Assembly: GCA_036971615.1 (NCBI GenBank)
Contig: JAYKKR010000032.1
Span: 1-64,000, forward strand
Source: Amyloporia xantha
Lineage: Eukaryota; Basidiomycota; Agaricomycetes; Polyporales; Adustoporiaceae
Direction: 5' to 3'
Length of the DNA: 64,000 nt
Part shown: positions 13,068-27,904 of the stretch, piece by piece
How the letters are laid out: every line of letters begins with the position of its first letter
Position numbering within the stretch: position 1 is the first letter of the stretch
The notes under the pieces: generated by a model
Seen by the model: the letters and a program-made list of their open reading frames with translations, nothing else
Told to the model about the DNA's origin: nothing
Databases searched by the model: none
Translations under genes and position numbers: made by a program

Positions 13068-13564
13068 TTAGGTGAAGGGAGACACAAAGGCCAACCGCTT
13101 CGTCGCTTCGGGGCTGCTGCTGTTATGCTACGGTGGCTCACATCTTGAAAGGTTCGCTGGATTGTGGTGCGCTACATGAGCGTCCAACATAGGATAGCAA
13201 CCTAACCGGCTTACCAAGGCGAAGTCCCACAGAGCCTCGGCAGCCTCCGTGTAGTACAACACCGAACCACAGTCTGTGGCGTTGTCAGCACTAGAGAAAT
13301 ACAAACCATGGTCAGCGATGGCCTATAATATCGTCATATAAATGATGAGTACCGGCTGTGGAGGGTGTCGTACTCCCTCCTCTCCGAGCAGCTCATTCCG
13401 TCACGCAGCAGGTCCAAGACGTTGAGGGCCTCAGCCGTCAGCCTCTGAGCTCTCCGGAACTGCGTATCCCTTGATGGTCGAGGAGCTGATGACGTCGGGA
13501 ACAGTTCATTCTCAACGGTGGTGATGATGTTGTGAATAGTATCTGCGACGTTGGTAGAAGACAT
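13068..13564 (-). CDS. small hypothetical protein (115 aa, three exons)
   Basis: Not recognised. Exons 13353-13564, 13215-13290 and 13068-13127 join at GTACTC..CTCTAG and GTAAGC..CCGTAG and sum to 348 nt in frame. The product is hydrophilic with no signal peptide: MSSTNVADTIHNIITTVENE, then RRAQRLTAEALNVLDLLRDG, then YYTEAAEALWDFAL and a short Ser-rich end. The two helical stretches could form a helix pair. The last exon is the least certain, because the gene might continue past 13068 through another intron. Confidence 0.5.
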
Positions 13565-16038
13565 TGTGTTGTGACTTGGGAGAGGGAGAGAATGATTTGG
13601 AGGACCGACTGCGGGCTGAGGCCCCTTTTATGGTCGTGACAATAGTGTACGCCACAAGAGGGACTCGAGCATTCATCCAAAGAGGCAAGACAGCTCGCCC
13701 ACAAAACACTGCTTCCGTATAGATCAAGACATGCGATGACCGATTGAGTAGTAGAACTGAGGCACTACCTGCGAGTCTGCCCGTTGCAAGTCTGCCCGGA
13801 CGGGACATCGCATCGCAGAGACGTCAAAGTGAAAGCAGTGTTCCTCATATAGAGAGCAGCCCAACACCAACCGCCATAGATGGCCACGGAATGTTATGTG
13901 CGCAATCAACACTTATTTAGGCATGTCGCACTGCGATGAGAGCAGCAGGTGGGCCGGGTACTGGGGCACAATCGCTGCAATACCACCATAGTTGACCGCA
14001 ATGGAAATTGAGGCCTAGATGATGACACTGACCGAAGGTCTAATGAGGCAAGTCAGCATAGCCTCGAGGCTGCGCGACATTTGGAGACACAGGATCACAA
14101 ATGGCGTATACGTACCTTGTCTCACTGTCAGCTCTTTTCGCCCTGCTCTGCAATCTGACTGGCACAATACACACAAAGGCTCGATGCTCTGAAAGGTTTT
14201 TGAGATTGACGACATGGTTGCACAGGAGAAGCCTATTCGCCTGAGTGCCACAATGTCAACGCGTCGCGTCACGGTCAGGTGACACGCGCGTCACGAAGGT
14301 GGCCTGCGGACCAACACGTCTGATCTAGCGTCCTAGAAATAAGTAGCAAAGTAAATGGCCATTGCGCTAGCTTTCATCTAATACATATTTGACACCCTGA
14401 CCGAGAGGGATTTTCGGATAGAAGCTCGTATATACACTAGTAGTACATATGAATAAAACAACAATTCGAGGTTAGACCATTATTTCTCTGACAGCTCCAA
14501 GTCTTCCTACTATCATCAGTATCAAATCTACTCATGATTCATATTTAGAGATCGGCGTGATAGGACTATCTTCCTCTTTCTCTCCCGGCCCAACAATGCG
14601 AAGTGTGATGCTACACTCGCTTGCCTGCGAGTCGCACTATATGGCTGTCAGCCTAATGAAAGGAGAGATGACATTCGGTACGTACCCTGGGTCTGCCTTC
14701 GGTTGGAACGTCAGAGTGCGGAAGGCCATCCTTGCTACAAATGGATTGGCTAGAAGACGGTTGTTCTGGTGTTTTGGACATGGCTATGGTGTAACTCGAG
14801 AGCAATAAATCCAAAGGAGTTGATAGGAGCGATTCTGAACGACATAACGCCAATAAGTCAACGCAAGAGAGCAAGTTGCAGTAGCCATACAGATAACCAC
14901 AGAGTGCTTCGACAGGAATAGGAGAGACGAGAGACAAGAAATGCACAACAGTGTCGAGCAGCCCTTGCCTTTTATCCTAAATTTTATCAGCCACATCGCT
15001 AGCGGAGTGCGGTTCGAACGATGAGCACTAAACCAAAAGCGTAAATACTAAGCTGAAGGTTGCCTGGCGACGGCCCTTGCAGTTGGAGGCGGCTCATGCG
15101 GGCTCACCAGCATTGGTTGAGCACAGGCATTAGTTTCAGCAACGGTTACCGGTGCCGGAGAGCGAATGAGGGCGTAAAGCTGAAGTGTCACTTCGTTTGT
15201 ACCAGACTTGATGCAGTAGCCAAGACATGATACCACCCAATGTTGACAACCTTGTGAACGGCGGAGAGGGAAATTGCGGAAGATGGTCTGGCCGGCGGGT
15301 ACAAGCACCAAAGTTTCCAATATTGGGAGACACACCTGCGAGGTATACCGGATAGCTGTCAAACCTAGAAAACCTGTGAAGGAGATGTCATTCACTCGTC
15401 GCCCCTATAGCTGCCAACGGGTGGATCAGTGAGAGGGATATATCGCTGGAAAACAGTGATACAGGCTTGATTTAAGAAGGAAAGATCGTGGCGAGTCTCA
15501 AAAAGATGTTGCCACGCAGATATTTCCTTTGACTCAGCTCTATCTGCTTCCGCGGGTATGAGGCATAAGAAGTACGACTGAGAGATTCCGTTCCCAGCCA
15601 AAATCGCCCGAAGATAGGCGAGGTGAGGGGTCGTTCAAAGTCACCGCGAGCAATCACTTGTCAAACAGAGGCCGTGCCACAGTGGCATTGGCCCTGCTTG
15701 TCACGCGTCAGGCCAAAGCACACCACAGTCATCCTAAACCTCTGACTGTCGTGGGTAAAGACAGGTAATCAATACTGAATTGCACTGAGAGCGTTAGCTG
15801 TCTTTTTGCCAAAGCCCGGATCCAGAGACTCGTGGCCGCTTTGATTGAATTTGCAATTGGCCACTGAGATAGAAGGACAAAGGCGCATTCTCAATGAGCC
15901 GCCGCCGACAATGTCAAAGCTCCTTTTCGAGGATGAAAGCACATAGCGCAAAAGGACCATAGACAATGGGGGTGTCGTACTTATATCTGACGAGCCCACT
16001 ACTGGCAAGACCATTCTTCCTCACATAACACCTCGCAT
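13565..16038. other. region with several short unproven minus-strand exons
   Basis: No gene here is secure. The best candidate is 14528-14781 (-): an exon starting MSKTPEQPSSSQSICSKDG joins after a GTACGT..ATATAG intron to an Arg/Ser-rich end, about 66 aa. Others are a start at 14215 (MSSISKTFQSIEPLC) with a GTACGT donor, an open frame 15392-15601 (MAGNGISQSYFLCL) and one at 15048-15395 (MNDISFTGFLGL). None has a domain or a decisive signal. Confidence 0.3.
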
Positions 16039-16695
16039 ATGATGGAGTCCCCGAATATCATTGCACCCTACGAACCCAAGCCGTACACGCTAGCAGGACT
16101 CACCTTCAACGACATCTCTACGGAAGCTGTCCCTTTTCTATGCCATCTCCTCATCAACGCCCGGCAGAACGTGACAGCGCAAACTCTGGCGAGACAGCAC
16201 CTATACTACTGGACGCGGGCCCTGTTCAAAGATATCCAAGTCATCGACTTTGAGATTGTGAAGATGCAGAGGCAGTTACGCGCCATCGGCCGAACGGCGC
16301 AGAGGTTGCAAGTGGGAGGGCCACATAATCTGCGGCGAACCTGGTGCCCACAGACGGTAACGCTGCGGGATGCATGCGTCGAAGAACTGGTGGTGAAGCT
16401 CATCCCAAAACGCCAACGCAAGCTGGACTGGTACGTGGCTGGCGTGGACGTGCTGGTATGGCTGGAGACGGAGTGCGCCCCGGAAGAGGAATGGACGGAG
16501 GAGATCAAAAGGGCACACCGCGATTACCTGTTGATTCCAGCCATCGTCGCGGTGAACGAAGCGCGCACGTTCTTCGACGATCCACGCAATGACGACGGCT
16601 GGCCGAGGAAGGTAGAAGATCTGGACGCATACTATCACGCGTTATTTCGTCGGTCAATACGCCAGTGGCCGAGCAACATACCACGGGATGGTTAG
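16039..16695 (+). CDS. hypothetical protein (218 aa, intronless)
   Basis: Function unknown. A single uninterrupted frame beginning MMESPNIIAPYEPKPYTLAG. The sequence is protein-like: amphipathic segments such as FLCHLLINARQNVTAQTLAR, a basic middle (KLIPKRQRKLDWYVAGVDVL) and an acidic stretch (ETECAPEEEWTEEIKRAHRD). There is no signal peptide or membrane helix, so a soluble intracellular protein is expected. A second ATG directly follows the first. Being intronless is unusual beside its neighbours and keeps a small doubt about whether it is real. Confidence 0.55.
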   Translation: MMESPNIIAPYEPKPYTLAGLTFNDISTEAVPFLCHLLINARQNVTAQTLARQHLYYWTRALFKDIQVIDFEIVKMQRQLRAIGRTAQRLQVGGPHNLRRTWCPQTVTLRDACVEELVVKLIPKRQRKLDWYVAGVDVLVWLETECAPEEEWTEEIKRAHRDYLLIPAIVAVNEARTFFDDPRNDDGWPRKVEDLDAYYHALFRRSIRQWPSNIPRDG

Positions 16696-17488
16696 TCGGA
16701 GAATACGCGTGGAGGGCGGCCCAAGCATCCAAGGCCCTGCTGGCGCATCGCACCCCCAGCACTGCCTTTAGAGACGCGCATTGCACGCTTCCTAGATAAT
16801 GAAAAGACTCGGACATTAGGACTTCGTCAGGGACGCTGTTGTATATGCCCTATGTGTACTTCCCGTTGTTTGTATGACCTATGCACCCATACCTATGCTA
16901 CATTGATTGAATTGCTTGTACCGATGTCTGTGAACACTGGAAGGAACATGTCTGCAAAATGTTTCCCGAATGTCAATGCGACAAAGAAATGCTTAGCACA
17001 AACGACGTGTCAAAGAGATGAGGGCAGTCTGCAAAGCGTTTCTGGACAAATTTAAATTGTAGCATGTAAGACGCCTATCGCTAAATGCTATCACCGCGCA
17101 TAAGTATGTACGGCAGTTGGTGATCAAAATAATCAATCGAATTCCAATCGAGTTATACATAATATCGGCACCGCTTGATTGTGACTCTCAGTGCAACATA
17201 TACGCCGTGTTCTGCCTCTCGCAGTTCAATCTCGCAAGCTCGCCCGTTCCGTGTGCAACGGCTGGGCCACAACAAAGCGCTCCTGAAACCATCTAAGCGC
17301 CTTTGCTTTGACCTGCTTTGAGTCTTTGACCGCATTGTGGCCCACCACACCCTACCGACGGTCCAAGCAAAGGAGTCGGGCTTTAAACTGCACCTCCTTA
17401 AAAGCAGATACCACAACGACCAAGGCCACGCAACCAAGAAGACTCCGCCAAATCTCACTTCCAGCAAACCAACCCTCAACTCGTCAAG
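16696..17488. other. intergenic, upstream of the FHA kinase
   Basis: Short frames only. The last 150 bp is CA-rich and pyrimidine-poor around the kinase start, as expected for a 5' UTR. No TATA box is obvious. Confidence 0.4.
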
Positions 17489-19983
<2,495 letters not shown>

Positions 19984-20866
19984 GACTAGGTGGTGGTATC
20001 AATCTCACAACGCTTTGCACGCAATCTCTCGCATTAAATTCCATCTCTCGCTATATCTACTCATGAGTGTCTGCTGAACAACCTCCCCCTCATTTTGGTT
20101 ATTTCCACAGCTTAATTCTGCTATCGACTCTCCTTCCGCTCGACCTGCATTCATTGCGCATCTCATCATCTACTTGTACAATTTATACCATCTCTATGTT
20201 GTAACATAGCTGGGCTGGTGCTTGAATATATATGTCTGGCTTTTCCTGCTAATCGTTCGAAGGCACCTCGCTTGAGATACTATGCCCTTTCGTCGGTGAG
20301 CCCATTACTGCTACTGCTACCGTAGCGCGAGGGTAAGCGCCGACCTCGTTCAACTGTACAGTCCACGACCACCAACTTCATGGATTGCTTGCGTCTGTCT
20401 TCGCTTCTTGTGTACCTCCCTTGCACAGGCTGAGTCCGCATGTCGACGGTTATTCCATGAGTTGTAGCTGGCGATACGACAGATCCCGCTTGAACAACAG
20501 TGTTACTGCCCAGATTTTGCGCTCCCAATGAATACTTTCATCCTCAATGCGAGGCGACTTAACTCTGTTCCCTCCTCTTAAATAAATTACTTGTCTTCCT
20601 ACAAACGCTGTTGTCAGTGGTCCACTGTTATCTCGAGTGAAGACCAATTGTCGTCCTCATACTGGATGCGGGAGGACAGCCCAAAATCACCGTACGGAAT
20701 AAGTTAGCCAGTTGGACGCACAGTACTGGGTATACAGGCGGCATTCCTTGCATGACGCTGGTGAGTAGTCGTGAGATCTGTCTTTTATACAGAGGTGCAG
20801 GAACGCAGTCATCGAGGAGAACGACAACGCTACCCTCAGAAAGCCTACAACGAAACGAATCCATAC
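19984..20866. other. convergent intergenic region
   Basis: Holds the 3' UTRs of the kinase (+) and UstYa 1 (-). An AT-rich, T-run-containing stretch at 20000-20260 fits a 3' UTR. No coding signal beyond chance frames. Confidence 0.45.
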
Positions 20867-21579
20867 CTAATCTGAAAATTCCGGCAGCCCATGCTCAATT
20901 CGGAACTGGTCCCACACCGGCCAATTGTTCTCCACCATACGATACACGGGCTCCCAATCGAGGCACGTATGCGTCCCGCCCTGCGTCTCCACCGTGAAAT
21001 TGCGCGTCGCGAAATCGCCGGGCTCGAGCGTGACGTCCGCCCCACACAGCGTCCACTGGCGGAGGTAGACGAAGCAGTGGTGCATGTGCTCCTGCAGCGC
21101 GGGGCGGATGTTGTGCAGCCCGAGCTCGACCGTCGAGCGCAGCCAGCGCAGGCAGTGCAGCTCGTGGAACATCGGCACCGCGAACGTGCGCATCTCGGGG
21201 CCCAGGCGCACGTCGTTGTCGCCCACGAGCGGCGCGGTCCACAGCCACTCGTCGTACGCCCCGCGGCCTGTCAGGGGGTAGTGGACGGTGTCTTCCACGA
21301 CCATCTTGACGGGCCCTGCCTCGACGGGGAGATACCTCCCGAAGTCGGTCCCGACCCACGCTAGATGCGAGTCGCGTATTCAGCATGAAGCCATCGCCCG
21401 CAGCAACCTGACGCACAGTATGCTTCCTGCGGCTCGGCATGGTTGCGCCGGGCACGGAGCCGGCTCGCTGCTCTTACTTTCTTTGCGGTGTCGACGAGGG
21501 TGAGGTTGCAATAGAGCGAGGCGGCGAGGAGGAGGACGAGTAGGGAGACATGGGTCCACGTTCCTGCTTTGAGAGACAT
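20867..21579 (-). CDS. UstYa-family (DUF3328) oxidase-like protein 1
   Basis: UstYa-family proteins are membrane-anchored, probably copper-dependent oxidases that cyclise or desaturate peptides in fungal RiPP pathways. Two exons (21417-21579 and 20867-21360, 56-nt GTGCGT..TAG intron) give 218 aa in frame. The N-terminal anchor is HVSLLVLLLAASLYCNLTLV. The family entry motif spans the junction as YSWVGTDFGRYLP. Both canonical H-x-x-H-C motifs are present: HELHCLRWLR and HMHHCFVYLRQ. The end has THTCLDWEPVYRMVENN. I chose the GTGCGT donor over the nearer GTAAGA because only it restores frame. It diverges from the GNAT gene and lies 5.4 kb from the secreted-peptide array. Confidence 0.88.
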
Positions 21580-21911
21580 GGGCGGTTTGTGTGTGGCTGG
21601 TACGCTATGTTAGGGGACGTAGATAAGCGGTCTGCGTCGGACCAAAGAAGGATTGATATTTATGGGCGGTGCATCGCATTGCCTGCTATAAGAGGCGTAC
21701 AGCCGCGCGCAGCGATTGGAACGAAGAGATGGAAATCCACTGTGCGGCTTCTAACACATGCATCCAGCGCTTCCTGATCATCAGTGCCTCCTTGTGGGTA
21801 CTCTGATACTTATGACTCTCCGCTCCTGACAAAAGCCGTCAGGTATTTATATAAAGTGTTACTGCGCCCCCAAGCCACATCTCGACGTCGTTCTGAGATA
21901 ATTCGGACATC
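21580..21911. promoter_or_regulatory. shared divergent promoter of UstYa 1 and the GNAT gene
   Basis: 332 bp between divergent starts. TATATAAA at 21848-21855 sits 57 bp before the GNAT ATG. On the other strand ATAAATA at 21657-21663 is about 80 bp before the UstYa 1 ATG. Compact head-to-head spacing allows co-regulation. Confidence 0.5.
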
Positions 21912-22965
21912 ATGACAGCAGCCACTACGTTGACCATAGGACGAGTCGAGAACCCGTCAGGTACGCTGCTGGACGCTCTATTTCCACATGACCCGCACGT
22001 CTGACGCTGCCCCCGGTAAAGATGAACTCATCGAGACCTCCGTCGCCATCTTTTACTCCCTGATGAAAGACGGTAAGCCGGCCCAAACCATCGAGCGCAG
22101 ATCGCCCCATCCTGACGCGCTCCAGATGCCGGCGTCAGGAGTCTCGTCGGCGGCGACCCCAGCAGCATCCCCGCGATGGCGCGGGCCATGTTGAAGGCAG
22201 GCGCCCTCACTGGCGAGTATTATACCGCGATGGACGGGGACGAGTTGGTCGGCTTCACCATGTGGATGCCCCCTGGGCGAGACTTGTTCAGCACGTACGT
22301 CGCACGCTACGCGGTTCGATCGACTGCAGACTGAGCTTCGATCTCTGCAGACCAGAAGAGCGCGCGCTGGGGCTCGATGAATTCATGAAGAATTTGTCGC
22401 CAGAGGGGAAGGAATATTACAAAAACATCGTACGTCGTGATGCATGGCTGGGCCTGGCAGTGTCACTCAGCTGTGCTCCAGTACACGGTAGAATGGCCAA
22501 AGTTCGTCAATGGCTGTCTGGGGCCAAACGTGAGCACCTCCGATGTGCAGCCTGAGCACCTACTCATACGCGGAACCAGGGCAAGACGAATTCGTGGTGG
22601 ATGCACATAGCGATGGTCCGCCAAGACAGGCAGAAGCAGGGAATCGCCACCTCGCTCATGAGGCTTGTTATTGAAAAGGTGATGTGGTTCTTTCTAGATG
22701 CCGCGCTCCAGTGAGCCTGATATCGTACCCTGTCGACAGGCCAAGCAGAAGGGCGAGGTCATTGCATGCAGCACAACGACGCCGACGAACGTGAGTGTCT
22801 GATTCTTCCCCGTTATCAGAAAGTCGCTGAGCGCGTCGGCAGGCGATTATATATCAGGCGATTGGGATGAAGCTTTTGGGCGACAGGATAATGCCATCGC
22901 CTTGGGGAGAATGGCCGCTGTATGTGCTCTCTCTTGACACGGGTCGCGCCTCTCCAGCGGTATGA
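21912..22965 (+). CDS. GNAT-family N-acetyltransferase
   Basis: Transfers acetyl from acetyl-CoA to an amine, substrate unknown. Eight exons total 669 nt (222 aa), all joined in frame. The start reads MTAATTLTIGRVENPS. Then come ELIETSVAIFYSLMKDD, ALTGEYYTAMDGDELVGFTM and an E-E-R-A-L-G-L segment. The acetyl-CoA-binding motif A is HIAMVRQDRQKQGIATSLM (R/Q-x-x-G-x-A), about residues 150-170, followed by VIACSTTTPTN and AIIYQAIGMKLLGD. No signal peptide, so cytosolic. The layout with a long insert before motif A matches many fungal secondary-metabolism and detoxification GNATs. Its head-to-head position with UstYa 1 hints that it may act on the same product, which is only inference. Confidence 0.85.
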
Positions 22966-23579
22966 AGTGGTTGGAGCATGTGTGGGAAAAGGAAAGTAAT
23001 GTCATCGGTGTATTTTGGAATGTGAATGTACAGTAGATGTTCTGTACTGATAGCAGTTAGTCTCGATCCGTGTGTCTCTTCCGCACGGTGCTGGTGCTAT
23101 AAGATGGAAGGCATGATGAACTTGACGGCGTGATATCGTTGGCGATACGGTGGTCCCGAACATGGACCGCATCAGACGCCGTGCAGGCGCCTCATGTGCG
23201 TCAAGAGTTCGACCTCGTTGAACTTGATCCACATCAACACGGCGGTGTCAATTTGACAATTCTCCTTATCCGAAATATTTTACTCTGCGGAGCTCGCAGT
23301 TTTGTTGTGCATTGCCATTTGCCACCACAGCGCTGGTGCTGGGAATGTTTTAGTCTGAATCCCGGGTCATCACTGCATTCCATGGATCCATCATGCATCG
23401 TGCATCATCCACAAGTCACCGCTCAATTCTGTTCTAGGATCTCTCTCTAGAAGTTCTCATCGGCCGGTGATCTCCTTCTGAGGGCTATGTTCTGAACTCT
23501 ATTCTCAATCCATGGCGATACTCCTCCTATCCTCTTGAGCTGATACTTCACTCCCCAGTCTATACCCCCTACTACAGCC
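22966..23579. other. intergenic, GNAT 3' side and But2-like gene 5' side
   Basis: No gene seen. A CT-rich stretch at 23490-23575 directly before the next ATG resembles a fungal pyrimidine-rich core promoter. Confidence 0.4.
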
Positions 23580-24609
23580 ATGCTGGACCGACAGGAAGAA
23601 TCAATCGCACTCTTGGATGAGGGCGCTGGTGGTGTCTGGGATGAGTCGGAGAAAGGTCAGTCGTCCCCCTACAACACTCCCCCTTCCTGCTCGTCGAGCG
23701 TCGTTCTCCAGGCCCTCGTCCGGCAAGCCAAGCCACCCCCAGGTCGACATCGACCCTCCTATGGTGGACCACCGCCCTCCTCTCAGTCTTCATCCTCGCC
23801 GACCTGGTCGCCTACCTCTACATCTTCCGCTCCGTCCTCGGGATGGCCGAAACCGCCGTCGGCGAGCTCGAGTTCCGCAACCCGTACGTGGGCCTAGCCG
23901 AGCTCTACAGCGAAGGCGGCGTGAACGCCTCCCGCTACGACCCCATCGTCAACATCCCGCGCGTCGCCGCGCAAGTGAGCAGCGCCGAGCCCGACAAGGT
24001 CTTCCCCGAGGCCGAGCACCGGTACCTCTCCAATTTCGGCACGATGTCGCCCAACGACCGCCACCTCCAAGTCTCAAGCAGCGTGCGTATCCCTTTTGCC
24101 CCGCGTCGCTACACGCGCTGACTCGGTCGCTCGTCTCCCCGCAGATGCACACCATCCTCCAGTTCCGCGCGATGGACTTCGGCATGGAGCGCTGCGCGCT
24201 CACGCTCCGCCTCCCCTCGGCCTCAGACCAGCAGCCATTCACGCTCCTCTCCCCCTCCGGCCACGCGCAGCTCGACATCTGTGCCCTCGACGCGGCGCGG
24301 CCGCTCAGCCCGCGCAGCCTCTCCTGGGCGACGCGCCCGGCGTGCACGGAGCACGTCGGCACGCTGTCCGCGGGCCCCGGCGAGGAGGTGCGCTTCGCGG
24401 AGTTCCCGTGCAGCTGGGGCTCGCTGCACACGTACGAGGTCTCGTGCGCGCCCGACGCGCCCGACTGCGAGTTGGACGTGTGGGCGAGCAGGAACGGAAC
24501 GTGGGGTGCGTGTTCTGTATTCCTCTCTTGCAAGTTTCGACCGCTCACGCCGCGCTCCTGACACCCCCAACATCTAGGCATTTTCATGTATCAGTTCCAG
24601 ACCGTATGA
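23580..24609 (+). CDS. But2-like single-pass membrane protein, conserved in basidiomycetes
   Basis: Resembles a basidiomycete family often annotated as ubiquitin-3-binding protein But2 C-terminal domain proteins. The molecular role is unknown. Four exons sum to 840 nt (279 aa) in frame. A 35-residue cytosolic tail is followed by one membrane helix (WWTTALLSVFILADLVAYLY, about residues 40-60), then a lumenal or outer domain: NPYVGLAELYSEG, VFPEAEHRYLSNFGTMSPND, ILQFRAMDFGMERCALTLRL, CSWGSLHTYEVSC and the family-typical end WGIFMYQFQTV. Conserved Cys residues suggest disulphides outside the cytosol. Family name is from memory of related sequences, so moderately sure. Confidence 0.8.
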
Positions 24610-27021
24610 CAGGCAGTTGTTCTTGGGAAGTGTGCTTTCGGGGATATGTACTTGTGCTTCGTGAAGATTTTGCGTTGAATGCATCATGCATCACAGTCCT
24701 GACTCAGTTGTGCGTTCTGGTGGGAGGTATCATATTATCAATTGTCATGACGGCGTTCGGAAGGTAATTCAAAGGGTCCGTACGTTGGCTTCCAGTACCA
24801 GGCACCAGGAGGTCCTCCGAGGATCAGTCGGAACATTCAAAGCACGCCTGGAAGGCATCCTATTGACTCCGCTCTATCCGGGCGCTCTCACTTCCCTCTC
24901 CCCTCGCAGCGTGACTAACACCAAGAAGCGGATTTCGGTGCATTTCCCCAAATGCCTAGCGATTGGGGAGCCGAGACACCGCTGGGCCGGTCTCGCATGG
25001 CCTTCGATGCGAACGCTCGCCCGGGGATCGTTCATCGTCTGAGTTGTTTTCGGATCCACCAGGGAGAAATCTACGGTATTGCTCCCGTTCGACGTCCTCT
25101 AGCTAGCAGGCGGTCCGGGCTCTTTTCCTGCAACAACGGACCTGCGCATCTTCTCCGCTGTTGAATTCTAACTGACACCCTGTACAGCCGCGGGAGACAG
25201 CGGTCCATGGCCAGACTGCAAGGACCAAGGGAAGTTCGCATGAACATTGGGTCCATCACCAGATTTCTTGCTGCTTACGGTTCGTTTGATAGCTCCGCGC
25301 TGTCGTCCGTAACTTACTTGAAGCAATTTGAAGGAGTTTTGAAGGTCAATGATAACATCCGTCTCTTGTCGTGCGAAAACACGCCGTGATTCTTTAAGCG
25401 CCGTGCACGAGGCTATCGCTCGTCCTCTTGTTCGATTCGGGTGCTAAGCTAATATTGGGAGACTTCCCAAGGACGAATGCACCTTGCATCCTGATCTATC
25501 AGCGTCTCAGCGCATTCTCAGCTTGATTATCAGGTGATGTCGTGATGAGTTCAGAGAATTAGCGTTTTGCGTTTTCTGATAGAGCTCTTTTTGTCGAGGT
25601 GCGGTGTGTAGCAGGCCACTCTCCACGGTAGCCTATTCTATATCGACTTGAATTAGGACTCCCCGTGTAGCCCGTTGATCTTCTGGTCGTTGATCTTCTG
25701 GTCAAGTATCGGCCGCGTCATCACGGCGAGATAAACGCAATCGCGAGTCCCTTTTCGCGAGCACCGGTGCAGCGGAATACGGTGACGGTGAGACGGGACA
25801 ATTTCATATAATCATTTTGATTTTCTGTCAGAGACGAACAGTAGACGCTTGCGCCACAAAGGGATTAGGACTGCGGATCCCGATGCCAACGACAGCGCTC
25901 CTGCTTCGTGACAGATGTCCAGCGCAGCAACAAAAATGGTTCGTTGTGGGTTCCGTCAGACAATAAGTATAGCTACCTCCACGGAGCTTGTCACCACCAC
26001 TATCATCGCTTCTCCCGCTACCTTCTTTTTGATTCATTCAAATGAACCTGTTCCGTGACGCTGATTGAACGTCGAACAATCAAATCATGCCAGGAAACCG
26101 TTTTCGGTATGGTGTGTACAACGGTTGACTCAACTGAGGCGTTGGCAGATTTCGTGTACGAATGGTTCTCAAAGTACATCAGGCAAGCCGGAGCTATCTG
26201 TCCACGATGCTTCTACCTGTTGTCCATGGCATGAGCCGCTTTGCAACGTAGCATCCATGCGTGTTCCGCAGAAAATTCGGGTACGAAGATAATCCAACTA
26301 TAGCTGGTACCACCTCCAGAAACATTGTCGCGTGGCGTCTACGAATGTTCTACGAAGTAATGATGTTGAGCATAGCCGACGCGTGCGCACCTTGTGATCG
26401 TATGTGTTCATTATACGTCTCGACAAGCTGCAACGTGAACTACAGCCAATTGCATCCAGGGATGCTCTGCATTGTTTCTCCACCATGTAACTTCCACATG
26501 ATCTAACCTAGTGCGCGACTTCATCTCATCCTACAGATGGTCCGAGTACGGCATGATGCACTCGGGTACAAGCATACCATAGCAACAGCCTGAGGGAGCG
26601 CTATCAGCTGGTCCAATATTCGTCTGATGCATCTGTACGGTGATGTCCTGGTATCTTGCCACATCCTTCGCTTCTCATATTCTTGACACAAGCCAGCAAT
26701 GATCGAATCGTTCGATCATACGACACGCTCGCCCCGTATGGTGCATCTCAAAGGTGAGAACCTCTCTGATACAATTCCAGATTTCACACACGAGTGAATT
26801 TCGCTCATCACGGAAACCAGTCCGACCTGACCCGACTCATCTGCTCAGCGCATGTCGAAATGCACATCGTTTTACGATGATGGAAAAGAGACGACCACAC
26901 GCTCCTTGCAACGTCCCGCGCCTACATACATCACGAAAATACAGGATCGCTGTATGCGCACTATCGATACATATCTCAGCAACCATCAACGCGGCTCCGC
27001 CTAACACACCTCCAACGCATA
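24610..27021. other. 2.4 kb without a supportable gene
   Basis: Only short frames without splice continuity. I searched the minus strand for further copies of the peptide family (start plus phase-1 donor, or the A-P-R-A-L-P-N block) and found none here. Confidence 0.4.
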
Positions 27022-27360
27022 CTATGCCTCATCATCTTGGGGTTTCAGCACTGCAGCATCGATTGGCGACACCCGGGGGAGAACTGACGTATGGCTGTCA
27101 GTGAGTGGTCTATCCGCCAAGCCGCTTCCCGACGCGACTCACCTACAGCGCGCCGCTCGCCCACATCGCTTCTCAGAACAACAGCTTCATTGGGCAGTGC
27201 TCGAGGAGCTGTGGCAAAAAGAACATATTCAGTTATTTGCACGACAGCTCATCCATCGCAGGTGCAATTTACCTGCTGCAAGCGCAACCGGTGTCGCGTA
27301 TGCGGGAGCGGCCGCACACACCAATGCGAAAACGAAGGCAGCGATGAAGAGCTTGACCAT
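27022..27360 (-). CDS. secreted peptide precursor, array member A (71 aa)
   Basis: Function unknown. Three exons (27273-27360, 27143-27208, 27022-27083; both introns phase 1) sum to 216 nt. The signal peptide MVKLFIAAFVFALVCAAAPA is followed by ATPVALAA. Exon 2 encodes the family block APRALPNEAVVLR and a dibasic GERRAV. Exon 3 gives VLPRVSPIDAAVL and an acidic tail (QDDEA). RR is a likely Kex2 cut site, leaving a roughly 22-residue C-terminal peptide. No Cys, Tyr or Trp after the signal. A TATA box lies at 27424-27430. It matches member D closely throughout. Confidence 0.75.
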
Positions 27361-27423
27361 GTCTGGCTAATTGAAGGGATTGAGCGATGTCGATGCCCGG
27401 TCAGTACACTTATCTACGAGCGG

Positions 27424-27430
27424 CTTATAT
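27424..27430 (-). promoter_or_regulatory. TATA box of peptide gene A
   Basis: Minus strand reads GCATATAAGC, about 65 bp before the ATG. The same CATATAAGC word precedes members C and D. Confidence 0.55.
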
Positions 27431-27904
27431 GCTCCTGGCCCGATTCGCAGACGCTGAATATGGCTTGCTGGTATGCTCAGCGGTATCTTGGTATATTCGC
27501 CAAGCATCGCCTCCAGGATGTCCAAATCGTGTCAAACCTGACTGTGCATTGCGATGCGAACGAAGCAATGGGCACTGGCATCAGATCCTGTATCAGTCGG
27601 AATCGAATCTCAGCATTGCAGTACTGTACCGTCTTGCCACTCCATACAGCATCCTATCACAATCATTTTCTCTTGAGGGATATTTCTCCGGTGCCGCATC
27701 GCTCAGTCACATGAAGCCCTGGTAAGCCTTAATTTTACCGATGCTGAGATTCATGCAGTTGACTGAACTACGATGACCGCCAACGTTTAAGATTTCCATC
27801 CTGTACTACCCCACAGCATAGTACAGGCCATTTGTCAATTCTAGACGTTCTCATGGGACTGCCGTCGTGGTAATGTCATATATGCCATGCTCCCCAAATT
27901 CGAC

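Noticed and set aside
20891..21364. 157-codon frame opposite UstYa 1
   Set aside because: Antisense shadow of a GC-rich coding exon with H-x-x-H-C motifs on the other strand.
23949..24587. 212-codon minus-strand frame
   Set aside because: Shadow of the But2-like gene exons 2 and 3 in GC-rich sequence.
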